DNA of 34,312 bases from the IMG/VR virus record IMGVR_UViG_3300037264_005984, positions 1-34,312 of that record, one strand, 5' to 3'. Within the stretch, counting starts at the first letter, position 1. Each line of letters starts with the position of its first letter. The translations under genes and the position numbers were made by a program. The DNA comes from a virus. The notes beneath the pieces were generated by a model, which saw nothing but the letters and a program-made list of their open reading frames with translations, had not been told where the DNA came from and searched no databases. This document shows positions 20,737-27,329 of the stretch, piece after piece.

Positions 20737-20872
20737 AGACGTGATCATCACCGTGGTTGAAATCGGACATGACAAGGTGCGGCTAGGTATCGAGGCACCC
20801 AAGGAAGTTGCGGTGCATCGAAGCGAAGTATACGACGCAATCAAAAGGGAGCAGAGTGATGGTATTCATTGA
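20690..20872 (+). CDS. csrA: CsrA-type RNA-binding regulator
   Basis: 60 residues matching CsrA/RsmA over its length: MLVLSRKKGERIRIGEDVIITVVEI, then KVRLGIEAPKEVAVHRSEVYDAIKRE. The RNA-contact residues (R6 region LSRK and the LGIEAP/VHR segment) are intact. CsrA dimers bind GGA motifs in mRNA leaders and repress or stabilise transcripts. The phage copy may shift host metabolism or regulate phage mRNAs with AGGA ribosome binding sites. The start ATG 20690 has GAAAGGA at good spacing; the longer frame from 20672 adds residues not in the family. It ends overlapping the next gene. Confidence 0.95.
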   Translation: MLVLSRKKGERIRIGEDVIITVVEIGHDKVRLGIEAPKEVAVHRSEVYDAIKREQSDGIH

Positions 20873-21374
20873 TCAGATTGTTCAAGACGCGACGGAGAAA
20901 TACAAGGACGATATCAGCAAGGCACTGGATGTGGCAGAGCGTGCATTCTGGAAGCATTCGGATCACGACGAGTTTGTGAGGACGTTGGTGCGAGATCAGT
21001 TGCGTGCCTTGATTCACCAATGCCGGCACATGTCGAATACGGACAGGAAGAAGCGATCTGGAGCGTACGGAGGCAAGGCCAAGGTGAACGTGGGCAACAC
21101 GAAGTCGGTGTCCACGGCACACAGGAATTCGTGGTACGATCACTACATCGACGGCATTACGTTGGGGTCCATGACCGGCAAAGATCTGAAGCGGGCAGCG
21201 GAGAATTCCGGTGCTGCCGCTAATGGGTACTTGTTCAACAAGATGTTGTGTGACGAGTTGGCAAGGATGGTGCCGGACGATCAGACTGTTCGAGACGTCG
21301 TGAGCGAGAAGAAGTTGAACTCCATCGTGGAGCGAAGCCAGAGAAAGTATCAGCTGGAGAAGGCCGGCTGTTGA
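20859..21374 (+). CDS. Hypothetical protein upstream of the guide array
   Basis: 171 residues, largely helical and basic. IVQDATEKYKDDISKALDVAERAFWKHSDHDEFVRTLVRDQLRALIHQCRHM is followed by a flexible stretch with KKRSGAYGGKAKV and a C-terminal helical part. No family recognised. AAAAGGGAG lies before ATG 20859, and the gene overlaps csrA. It ends 6 bases before the first hairpin of the array, so read-through of its transcript would carry the array. A link to the guide system is possible only by position. Confidence 0.6.
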   Translation: MVFIDQIVQDATEKYKDDISKALDVAERAFWKHSDHDEFVRTLVRDQLRALIHQCRHMSNTDRKKRSGAYGGKAKVNVGNTKSVSTAHRNSWYDHYIDGITLGSMTGKDLKRAAENSGAAANGYLFNKMLCDELARMVPDDQTVRDVVSEKKLNSIVERSQRKYQLEKAGC

Positions 21375-21379
21375 ATACG

Positions 21380-21423
21380 AACGGGCGATAATCGTCTTGT
21401 AACCGATACGACGAGTGCCCGTT
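21380..21423 (+). ncRNA. Guide hairpin unit 1
   Basis: Stem AACGGGC/GCCCGTT (7 bp). Segment A TAATCGTCT (21389-21397), loop TGTAACCGA (21398-21406), segment B TACGACGAG (21407-21415). A T-run follows the stem. Confidence 0.8.
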
Positions 21424-21432
21424 TTGAAACAT

Positions 21433-21484
21433 GCAGAGGGGACGATTTCGAAAATGTAATCGATGCCCCCTTTGTCCCCTCTGC
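21433..21484 (+). ncRNA. Guide hairpin unit 2
   Basis: Stem GCAGAGGGGAC/GTCCCCTCTGC, a perfect 11 bp. Segment A TTTCGAAAA (21446-21454), loop TGTAATCGA (21455-21463, one change from consensus), segment B TGCCCCCTT (21464-21472). Confidence 0.8.
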
Positions 21485-21496
21485 TTTGGACACAAT

Positions 21497-21546
21497 GTGC
21501 TTAGACGCCCGATGAAGTGAAACCGACCGCCCCATTGTCTCAGCAC
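21497..21546 (+). ncRNA. Guide hairpin unit 3
   Basis: Stem GTGCTTAGAC/GTCTCAGCAC with one mismatch. Segment A CCGATGAAG (21509-21517), loop TGAAACCGA (21518-21526), segment B CCGCCCCAT (21527-21535). The GA before segment A is GC here, so this unit may be decayed. Confidence 0.75.
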
Positions 21547-21561
21547 TTGAAACATGGGAGC

Positions 21562-21599
21562 AGACGATCGGCGAAGTGTAACCGAGATGACGTTTGTCT
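21562..21599 (+). ncRNA. Guide hairpin unit 4
   Basis: Short stem AGAC/GTCT (4 bp). Segment A TCGGCGAAG (21568-21576), loop TGTAACCGA (21577-21585), segment B GATGACGTT (21586-21594). A TTTTT run follows. Confidence 0.78.
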
Positions 21600-21609
21600 T
21601 TTTGAACTT

Positions 21610-21649
21610 TGGGCGATGGTTCAGTTGTAACCGAAGAGAATCATGCCCA
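21610..21649 (+). ncRNA. Guide hairpin unit 5
   Basis: Stem TGGGC/GCCCA (5 bp). Segment A TGGTTCAGT (21617-21625), loop TGTAACCGA (21626-21634), segment B AGAGAATCA (21635-21643). Its 3' stem lies just before the ribosome binding site of the Nop-like gene, so folding of the unit might affect translation. Confidence 0.8.
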
Positions 21650-21669
21650 TCTATTTGAGGAGCGATTCG

Positions 21670-22446
21670 ATGTTGGTGAAGTCAAAGTCAGTGGCGTCCG
21701 TGTTGAGCTTAGGGTTGCAAGGTCTTCAGCGCGAGAGGAGTTGTTTGCTGAAGAGTCAATTGATGATGGAGAACAGGAGGCGTGCCTACGTGGCCACAAG
21801 CATGGGTTACCATGCTGGGCAGGAGGAGGATGAACGCAAGGAGCAATTCAAGAAATCTGATGAGTACATCAAAGGGGTGTTGGAGAACGGGCCCAGCGGA
21901 GAGCGAGTCGATTTTGTAATCTTAGATCTAACCAGTTCGTTGGCGCCGTTGGTGGGGAGTATTCACAACATTGAGAAAGAGATGGTGAAGGCTGCCAAGG
22001 CACTTCCAGTGTTTGACTGGGCAAGCGACGTCAAGGGATTCGGGATCTTGGGACTGGCCAAGATAATCGGAGAGACGGGTGACTTGGACAACTACGCGAA
22101 TCCTGCCAAGGTGTGGAGGCGAATGGGTTGCGCACCCTTCGACGGACACATGGGCAAGACGTGGAAGATTCCGAAGTGGCGTCCGCGGACGTTGGGCGCA
22201 GACGAGTGGGAGGAGTTTGGCTACTGCGGACGACGCAGGTCGACCATGTTCGTGATTGCAGAGGGACTCGTGAAGCAAAACGACGGAGCCTATCGAACTC
22301 GCTATGATGAAGCGAAGGCCAGCGGATTGATCAAGTGGCCTGAGCACGTGAGCAAGGCCGGAACGAGTATGCACGCCCACATGCACGGGATGTTGCTGTG
22401 CGGAAAGTTGTTGCTCAAGGACTTGTGGATCGCGTGGACGCAATGA
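21670..22446 (+). CDS. Nop/IS110-C-terminal-like guide-binding protein (Tas-like)
   Basis: 258 residues. The N-terminal third is basic and helical (LVKSKSVASVLSLGLQGLQRERSCLLKSQLMMENRRR), a central helix contains IHNIEKEMVKAAKAL, and then come SDVKGFGILGLAKIIGETGDLDNYANPAKVWRRMGCAPFDG and YCGRRRSTMFVIAEGLVKQ, DGAYRTRYDEAK. This last part matches the helix-hairpin-helix region of IS110-family transposases and the related Nop domain of Tas proteins. No RuvC (DEDD) and no HNH motif is visible, so it would bind but not cut. ATG 21670 is chosen for GAGGAG at 21658-21663; ATG 21643 would overlap guide unit 5. It is flanked on both sides by guide hairpins. Alternative: a remnant of an IS110-type transposase, less likely because of the arrays. 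Confidence 0.75.
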   Translation: MLVKSKSVASVLSLGLQGLQRERSCLLKSQLMMENRRRAYVATSMGYHAGQEEDERKEQFKKSDEYIKGVLENGPSGERVDFVILDLTSSLAPLVGSIHNIEKEMVKAAKALPVFDWASDVKGFGILGLAKIIGETGDLDNYANPAKVWRRMGCAPFDGHMGKTWKIPKWRPRTLGADEWEEFGYCGRRRSTMFVIAEGLVKQNDGAYRTRYDEAKASGLIKWPEHVSKAGTSMHAHMHGMLLCGKLLLKDLWIAWTQ

Positions 22447-22449
22447 AAC

Positions 22450-22495
22450 AAACGGGCGAATGATGAGCTGTAACCGATACCTTTGGTGCCTGTTT
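22450..22495 (+). ncRNA. Guide hairpin unit 6
   Basis: Stem AAACGGGC/GCCTGTTT (8 bp, one G-U). Segment A ATGATGAGC (22460-22468), loop TGTAACCGA (22469-22477), segment B TACCTTTGG (22478-22486). The stem begins 4 bases after the Nop-like stop codon. Confidence 0.8.
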
Positions 22496-22505
22496 TTCGA
22501 ACTAT

Positions 22506-22555
22506 GTGCTGAGACGAGCACATGAGTGTAACCGATTATCATATTGTCTCAGCAC
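22506..22555 (+). ncRNA. Guide hairpin unit 7
   Basis: Stem GTGCTGAGAC/GTCTCAGCAC, a perfect 10 bp and nearly the same as unit 3. Segment A GCACATGAG (22518-22526), loop TGTAACCGA (22527-22535), segment B TTATCATAT (22536-22544). Confidence 0.82.
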
Positions 22556-22564
22556 TTGAAACAT

Positions 22565-22614
22565 GGGGGTGGGTGATGGATCGCGTGTAACCGATAACCA
22601 ACCTGCCCACCCCC
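22565..22614 (+). ncRNA. Guide hairpin unit 8
   Basis: Stem GGGGGTGGGT/GCCCACCCCC (10 bp, one G-U). Segment A TGGATCGCG (22577-22585), loop TGTAACCGA (22586-22594), segment B TAACCAACC (22595-22603). Followed by TTTTT (22615-22619), terminator-like. Confidence 0.82.
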
Positions 22615-22651
22615 TTTTTGAATCGAATTTGAAAGTGAAGGAGAATGAAAA

Positions 22652-23656
22652 ATGAAAGTGGATCGCAAGTTGTTGCTGAAGGAATTGGAGACAGCCTCCG
22701 CAGGGTTGTCGAAGAGAGTGATCATTGAGCAGGGTGGCTGCTTCGTTTTCAAGGCAGGGGAGGTGTTCACGTTCAACGATGAAGTGGCTGTCAGAACAGC
22801 TTGTACGTTGAAGATCGAGGGTGCTGTTCAAGCGAAGCCCTTGTTGGAACTCCTCCAGAAGATGTCCGAGGACGAGTTGGACATCAGTGTTGTCGAGTCT
22901 GGCTTGCAGGTCAAGGGCAAGGGACGGCGGGGCACGATCCACATGGAGGAGAAAGTGCTGTTGCCGGTCGAAGGCATCGAGGATCCTGGAGAGTGGGGAC
23001 CAATTCCGAAGGGTCTCCTGGCTGCCATGAAAGTAGTGGCGTCGTGTTGCAGTACCGACGAATCACGTTTCGTGTTGACCTGCGTTCACGTTGCCACAGA
23101 TTGTGTGGAGGCCTCTGATGATTTCCAGATGATCCGGTACCCACTCAAAACCAAGATCAAGAAGTCGGCGCTTCTCGTCAAGGACTCGGTGGAGAAGTTG
23201 ACGTCCGTCGATACAACGGAATGGAGTGAGAGTGAGAACTGGTTGCATTTCAGGAACGCTGCTGGGTCGGTGTTGTGCTGCAGGAGGTATGCGGAAACCT
23301 ACCCAGACTTTGGAAATCACTTGGAGGTGGAAGGGCACGAAGTATCGTTCCCGAAGATCCTTGACAAGGCTCTCGACAAGGCTCAGATATTTTCAGCTGA
23401 GGATCCGATCGAAAATAAAGTCACTGTCAGTCTGTCTCCGGGACGGTTGCGGTTGGAGGGTAAGGGTCCGTTGGGCAGCTACCGCGAGCAGAAGAAGATC
23501 GAGTACGACGGGATCGAGCTGTCGTTTCTCATTGAGCCAAGGTTGCTGTTGGAGATCGCTGCCAAGTCGGACAAGTGTGTTGTTGGGAAGACACGGATCA
23601 AGGTGGACACTGGGAAGTTCGTCTACGTCTCCGTCACAACTGCGATCAAGGAATGA
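22652..23656 (+). CDS. DNA polymerase sliding clamp (beta-type)
   Basis: 334 residues, near the length of bacterial DnaN (about 366). The opening MKVDRKLLLKELETASAGLSKR and the repeated domain pattern fit: KPLLELLQKMSEDELDISV, EEKVLLPVEGIEDPGEWGPIPKGLLAAMKVVASCCSTDESRFVLTCVHV, and in domain 2-3 ASDDFQMIRY (equivalent to the 'DxxRL' loop), RRYAETYPDF and FLIEPRLLLEIAAK. The clamp encircles DNA and tethers the polymerase encoded two genes on. GAAGGAG precedes the ATG, and a terminator-like guide hairpin lies just upstream. It overlaps the next gene by ATGA. Confidence 0.85.
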   Translation: MKVDRKLLLKELETASAGLSKRVIIEQGGCFVFKAGEVFTFNDEVAVRTACTLKIEGAVQAKPLLELLQKMSEDELDISVVESGLQVKGKGRRGTIHMEEKVLLPVEGIEDPGEWGPIPKGLLAAMKVVASCCSTDESRFVLTCVHVATDCVEASDDFQMIRYPLKTKIKKSALLVKDSVEKLTSVDTTEWSESENWLHFRNAAGSVLCCRRYAETYPDFGNHLEVEGHEVSFPKILDKALDKAQIFSAEDPIENKVTVSLSPGRLRLEGKGPLGSYREQKKIEYDGIELSFLIEPRLLLEIAAKSDKCVVGKTRIKVDTGKFVYVSVTTAIKE

Positions 23657-24867
23657 CCATGGGCTTCTTCACAGCAGAGGAAATAGGTCAACGGAGAGTA
23701 GTCGCAGGCAACCCGCGGTGTGGTGCCTGTGGACTGAGCAAAGGGTGTCGTACCCCCAAGATCCCATTGGCAGGGGAAGGGGGCAAGGGCATCCTTGTAG
23801 TTGGGGAGGCGCCTGGTGCCGAAGAGGACAGACACGGGAAGCCGTTCATTGGCGAGTCAGGGCAGTTGTTGCAGAAGGCTTTGAAAGCGAACGGCATCAA
23901 CTTCTTTCGTGACTGCTGGGTAACCAACACAGTGGTTTGTCGGCCGCCTGAGAACAGGGACCCAACTTCCGATGAGTTGGAGAACTGCTTGCCCAATCTA
24001 CTCAAGGTAATCCAAGACACGAACCCACGTGTCATCTTGTTGGCAGGCAGGTTTGCGATTGCTCAGGTGATTGGGCAATCGTGGACTGCTAGTGTTGGTT
24101 CTGGGATGCGTTGGCTTGGGTATCAGATCCCGAACATGAAATGGAATGCTTGGTTGTGCCCTGTCTACCATCCAGCCTACATCCAACGTAAGTTGAAAGG
24201 GGACGAAGTCGAAGGGTTGCTCTGGAGGAAGCATTTGAAGGCGATGTCTGAGTTGTACGGCAGGCCGTGGCCAGGAGGTCTTCCGGAGTATGGGAAGCGG
24301 ATACGATGCTTGTATGATTCGCGACAAGCGGCTGCGGCTGTCGAGGATTACATTCGTTGGGGAGCGCCAGTGGCTTTTGATTATGAGTGTGATCGATTGA
24401 AGCCAGATCACGAGGATGCTCAGATTGTCAGTTGCTCTGTGAGCGATGGGGAGTATGCGATCTCCTATCCGTGGGTAGGAGAAGCTGTTGAGGCAACCAA
24501 GAGACTGTTGTGGTCCACTGTTCCCAAGATGGGTTGGAACATCAAATTCGAGGAGCGTTGGACGCGAAGGGTGTTTGGCAAGGGTGTCCGTAATTGGTTG
24601 TGGGATGGGATGCAGGCCACCCACGTGTTGGACAACAGGCAGGATATCAACAGCTTGAAGTTCCAAGCGTTTGTGCAACTGGGTGTCAGCAGTTACAACA
24701 TGAAGATGGCTCCCTTCCTGCGGGCTGATTCGAGTAATGAGAAGAATCGGATCAGGGAAGCTCCTCTCGGAGAATTGTTGTACTACGGCGGCATGGATTC
24801 TCTTTGTACTGCATTGATAGGACAGCGACAAATAGAAAGGATACGTGGTGAAGGCAACAACCGCTGA
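23653..24867 (+). CDS. Family 4 uracil-DNA glycosylase / 3'-5' exonuclease fusion
   Basis: 404 residues. Residues 15-215 are a family 4 (iron-sulfur) uracil-DNA glycosylase: CGAC (C23, C26), GILVVGEAPGAEEDRHGKPFIGESGQLL (motif I), TNTVVCRPPENRDP with C96, C112 and VYHPAYI. Residues 250-404 are a DnaQ/Pol I-type 3'-5' exonuclease: VAFDYECD (Exo I, D and E), MGWNIKFEERW (Exo II) and YYGGMDSLCT (Exo III Y-x-x-x-D). It removes uracil and proofreads for the polymerase encoded next, whose own sequence lacks an exonuclease domain. The reading frames overlap slightly. ATG 23653 overlaps the clamp stop; ATG 23659 is an alternative. Confidence 0.88.
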   Translation: MTMGFFTAEEIGQRRVVAGNPRCGACGLSKGCRTPKIPLAGEGGKGILVVGEAPGAEEDRHGKPFIGESGQLLQKALKANGINFFRDCWVTNTVVCRPPENRDPTSDELENCLPNLLKVIQDTNPRVILLAGRFAIAQVIGQSWTASVGSGMRWLGYQIPNMKWNAWLCPVYHPAYIQRKLKGDEVEGLLWRKHLKAMSELYGRPWPGGLPEYGKRIRCLYDSRQAAAAVEDYIRWGAPVAFDYECDRLKPDHEDAQIVSCSVSDGEYAISYPWVGEAVEATKRLLWSTVPKMGWNIKFEERWTRRVFGKGVRNWLWDGMQATHVLDNRQDINSLKFQAFVQLGVSSYNMKMAPFLRADSSNEKNRIREAPLGELLYYGGMDSLCTALIGQRQIERIRGEGNNR

Positions 24868-26179
24868 TGCGTACAGTCTCTTCCATGATGGTGCCCTTGC
24901 TCTGGCTCGTGTTGAAGCAGCGGGTATGCGGATCGACGTCAAGCGATTGGACGCGATGATTGAGAGGGCAGGGATTCGTATCAAGGAACTGGCAGAGGAG
25001 TTGAAGGAGTCTGCGGAGTGGGAAGTTTGGAAGAAGCGATTCAGAAGTAAGGCTTCACTTGGAAGTCGTACTCAGTTGGGAGTAGTGTTGTTCGAGGAGT
25101 TGGGTTGCAAGGTAGGTACGAGGACAGCATCGGGTCGGGCACAAGTGAACGAGGAGCAGTTAGAAAAGTTGGACGTGCCGTTCGTTCACAAGTACCTCCA
25201 AGCGGAGAAAATGAAGAAGCTGCAAGGCACGTACTTGAAAGGCATTTGGAGGGAAGTGGTAGACGGGTTCATTCATCCGTCGTTCAATTTGCATCTGGCA
25301 CGCACGTACCGTTCCAGCTCCGACTCACCTAACTTCCAGAACATCCCCATTCGTGACCCGAAGATAGGCAAGGTCATTCGTTCGTGCTTCATTCCGCGGG
25401 ACGGTCACGTCTTGGTGGAGATTGATTACGGAGCCCTTGAGTTTCGTGTGTGTGCTTGCTTCTGGCGAGACAAGGCGATGGTGGCCTACGCAAGTGACCC
25501 AGCGCTTGATGTCCATCGAGACATGGCATCCGAGTGCTACGCGATTCCCATTGAGGAGGTGTCCAAGCAAGCAAGGTTCTTCGCCAAGAACAATTTCGTT
25601 TTCCCTACACTGTACGGTAGCTATTACAAGAATACTTCGCAGCACCTGTGGGCTGTGATGGACACACACCAGTTGGTGACAAACTCCGGTCAGCCGTTGG
25701 AGGAGTGTTTGAAAGCGAACAGCATCACGAAGAGGAATTACGAAGAGCACATCCAAGGTGTCGAAAGGAAGTTCCAGGGGAGGTTCCCTGAGTGGACACA
25801 ACGAAAGGAAGTGTGGTGGAAGAAATACTTGAAGTCAGGCGAGTTCCGTTTGATGACAGGCTTCTTGGTTGAAGGTGCCTACAGTCGAAACAATCTGATG
25901 AACTATCCGATCCAAGGCCCAGCGTTTCATATCTTGTTGTGGAGTCTGATTCAGTTGGTCAAGTGGACTGCAGGCAAGCGCACAAAGATCGTCGGGCAGA
26001 TCCATGACTCGATTGTGGCTGACGTGCATCGGGATGAGTTGGATGAGTACCTGGCGGCAGCCAAGCAAGTGATGACAGTTGATGTGCGTAAGCATTGGGA
26101 TTGGATTGTAACTCCGTTGGAGATCGAAGCGGAGGTGGCAGAGGACAATTGGTTCAACAAGAAAGTGGTGGCAGTATGA
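24848..26179 (+). CDS. Family A DNA polymerase, polymerase domain
   Basis: About 443 residues covering thumb, palm and fingers. Motif A is VLVEIDYGALEFRVCA (DYSQIELR type), the fingers motif B is ARFFAKNNFVFPTLYGSYY (R-K-F-YG), and motif C is VGQIHDSIVADV with the catalytic HD. RTYRSSSDSPNFQNIPIRD is the usual RLSSSDPNLQNIP segment. No 5'-3' or 3'-5' exonuclease domain is present; the proofreading domain is supplied by the upstream gene, so together they form a split Pol I. The start is GTG at 24845 or 24848; the latter has better spacing to AAAGG at 24836. It overlaps the clamp loader by ATGA. Confidence 0.92.
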   Translation: MKATTADAYSLFHDGALALARVEAAGMRIDVKRLDAMIERAGIRIKELAEELKESAEWEVWKKRFRSKASLGSRTQLGVVLFEELGCKVGTRTASGRAQVNEEQLEKLDVPFVHKYLQAEKMKKLQGTYLKGIWREVVDGFIHPSFNLHLARTYRSSSDSPNFQNIPIRDPKIGKVIRSCFIPRDGHVLVEIDYGALEFRVCACFWRDKAMVAYASDPALDVHRDMASECYAIPIEEVSKQARFFAKNNFVFPTLYGSYYKNTSQHLWAVMDTHQLVTNSGQPLEECLKANSITKRNYEEHIQGVERKFQGRFPEWTQRKEVWWKKYLKSGEFRLMTGFLVEGAYSRNNLMNYPIQGPAFHILLWSLIQLVKWTAGKRTKIVGQIHDSIVADVHRDELDEYLAAAKQVMTVDVRKHWDWIVTPLEIEAEVAEDNWFNKKVVAV

Positions 26180-27117
26180 ATGAGGAATTGTATCGGAAAC
26201 ATCGACCTACCAGCTTCAGCGATATGTTGGGACAGGACGAGGCTGTCAAGATGATGGCGGACTTTGGCAAGCGGAAGGCCATGCCTCACTGTCTGTTGTT
26301 CACCGGACCCAGTGGCTGTGGCAAGACGACAATGGCTCGTATCCTACGCACGAAGATGAAGTGCGGGGACACTGACTACCGCGAGTTGAACACAGCTGAC
26401 TTTCGCGGGATTGATTCGGTGCGGGAGATCAGGTCGAGGATGGGACTGTCCCCAATGTCTGGCACTGTCCGTATGTGGTTGATTGACGAGGCACACAAGC
26501 TCACAGGGGATGCCCAGAACGCCTTGTTGAAGATGCTCGAGGATCCACCGGACCACGTCTACTTTATGTTGGCCACCACCGATCCCAACAAGTTGCTGCC
26601 AACGATCCGTACGCGGGCAACAGAAATCAAGATGAAGTCGTTGAATGCGAGGGACATGGGTATCTTGCTCAAACGAACTGTAGAGAATGAACAGGGTGCA
26701 GTCATACTGACTGATGAACTCAGAGACAAGATCATCGACTTGGCAGACGGCAGCCCACGTAAGGCATTGGTATTGTTGAATCAAGTTCTCATTGAAGAGG
26801 ACGAGGAAAGTGCGTTGGCTGCTCTGGCTGGAGGGGTGGCTGAGCAGGAAGGGATTGACTTGGCGAGGATGTTGTTGGCGGGCAACACTTCGTGGGCCGC
26901 TGTTGCCAAGGTGTTGAAGGCCATTCCTGATTTGGAGACACAGGCGGAGGGCATTCGCCGCTTGGTGCTCGCGTACATGTCGAGCGTGGCGTTGGGAGGA
27001 GGCAAGGGTGCAGCGAAGGCAGTCGAGGTCATTGATTGCTTCCGGATGCCCTACTACGACACGGGCAAGGCGGGACTTGTTCTGTCGTGCTGGGATGCAA
27101 TTGCGACGGGCAAGTGA
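26176..27117 (+). CDS. Clamp loader AAA+ subunit (DnaX/gp44-like)
   Basis: 313 residues. It opens with LYRKHRPTSFSDMLGQDEAVKMM, the classic RFC/DnaX start. Walker A is FTGPSGCGKTTMA, Walker B is MWLIDEAHKLTGDAQNALLKMLEDPP, and sensor 1 is FMLATTDPNKLLPTIRTRAT with the Arg-finger SRC-like position as TRA. The C-terminal helical collar (ALAALAGGVAEQ and after) is short. It opens the clamp and loads it on primed DNA. ATG 26176 overlaps the polymerase stop by ATGA. A separate small clamp-loader subunit is not seen in the window. Confidence 0.92.
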   Translation: MNEELYRKHRPTSFSDMLGQDEAVKMMADFGKRKAMPHCLLFTGPSGCGKTTMARILRTKMKCGDTDYRELNTADFRGIDSVREIRSRMGLSPMSGTVRMWLIDEAHKLTGDAQNALLKMLEDPPDHVYFMLATTDPNKLLPTIRTRATEIKMKSLNARDMGILLKRTVENEQGAVILTDELRDKIIDLADGSPRKALVLLNQVLIEEDEESALAALAGGVAEQEGIDLARMLLAGNTSWAAVAKVLKAIPDLETQAEGIRRLVLAYMSSVALGGGKGAAKAVEVIDCFRMPYYDTGKAGLVLSCWDAIATGK

Positions 27118-27127
27118 AACCTATAAT
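27101..27127 (+). promoter_or_regulatory. Promoter before the SSB/recombination operon
   Basis: -10 TATAAT at 27122-27127, -35 candidate TTGCGA at 27101-27106 (15-base spacer, short). It shares the 13-mer GAAACCTATAATA with the 14535 promoter. It overlaps the stop of the clamp loader gene. Confidence 0.6.
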
Positions 27128-27146
27128 AATGCAGAGGGGAACGGCA

Positions 27147-27329
27147 ATGCAAGCGAGAGTGAAGTACAGCTTGGGAAGAACGATCAACACGGGCAATTAC
27201 GAAAACGTGAAGATTGAAGTTGGTGTGGAGTTCGTGTGTGATGAATCAGAGGTCGGCAAGATTTTCGACACTGCAAAGGCATGGGTGCGGTCGAAGATCA
27301 AGGCAGAAGAGAAGGAGTGGTTGGCATGA
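27147..27329 (+). CDS. Small conserved-type phage protein
   Basis: 60 residues: RVKYSLGRTINTGNYENVKIEVGVEFVCDESEVGKIFDTAKAWVRSKI. The N-terminal beta pattern with 'GNYENVKI' is seen in small phage proteins near SSB genes. AGAGGGGA is the ribosome binding site. It overlaps the next gene by ATGA. Function unknown. Confidence 0.65.
   Translation: MQARVKYSLGRTINTGNYENVKIEVGVEFVCDESEVGKIFDTAKAWVRSKIKAEEKEWLA

Larger units (their letters stand above)
21380..21649 (+). repeat. TIGR-like guide array, upstream cluster (5 units)
   Basis: Five consecutive hairpin units. Each reads: unit-specific 5' stem ending in GA, 9-base variable segment A, 9-base loop (consensus TGTAACCGA; one TGTAATCGA, one TGAAACCGA), 9-base variable segment B, then TG entering the 3' stem. 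Both variable segments are exactly 9 bases in every unit. Units are separated by TTGAAAC-like linkers. The last unit ends only 20 bases before the start codon of the Nop-like gene. This matches the dual-spacer layout of TIGR guide RNAs rather than CRISPR, which has long uniform repeats. Confidence 0.85.
22450..22614 (+). repeat. TIGR-like guide array, downstream cluster (3 units)
   Basis: Three further units with the same 9-9-9 layout, all with exact TGTAACCGA loops. The boundary between units 7 and 8 is identical over 25 bases (22543-22567) to that between units 3 and 4 (21534-21558), showing duplication or exchange between the two clusters while the variable segments differ. The last stem ends in CCCCC followed by TTTTT, so it can also act as a terminator before the sliding clamp gene. 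Confidence 0.85.

Noticed and set aside
22426-22434. Exact match of guide unit 8 segment A (TGGATCGCG) inside the Nop-like gene
   Set aside because: A 9-base match is expected by chance at about this frequency and segment B has no match nearby in either orientation.
21670-22446. IS110 insertion sequence
   Set aside because: The protein lacks the N-terminal DEDD nuclease domain and no element ends or target duplication are seen; the flanking dual-guide hairpins fit a TIGR-Tas-like locus better.
21380-22614. CRISPR array
   Set aside because: There are no uniform 24-40-base repeats or spacers of about 30 bases; variable parts are 9 bases inside hairpins and no cas genes are near.
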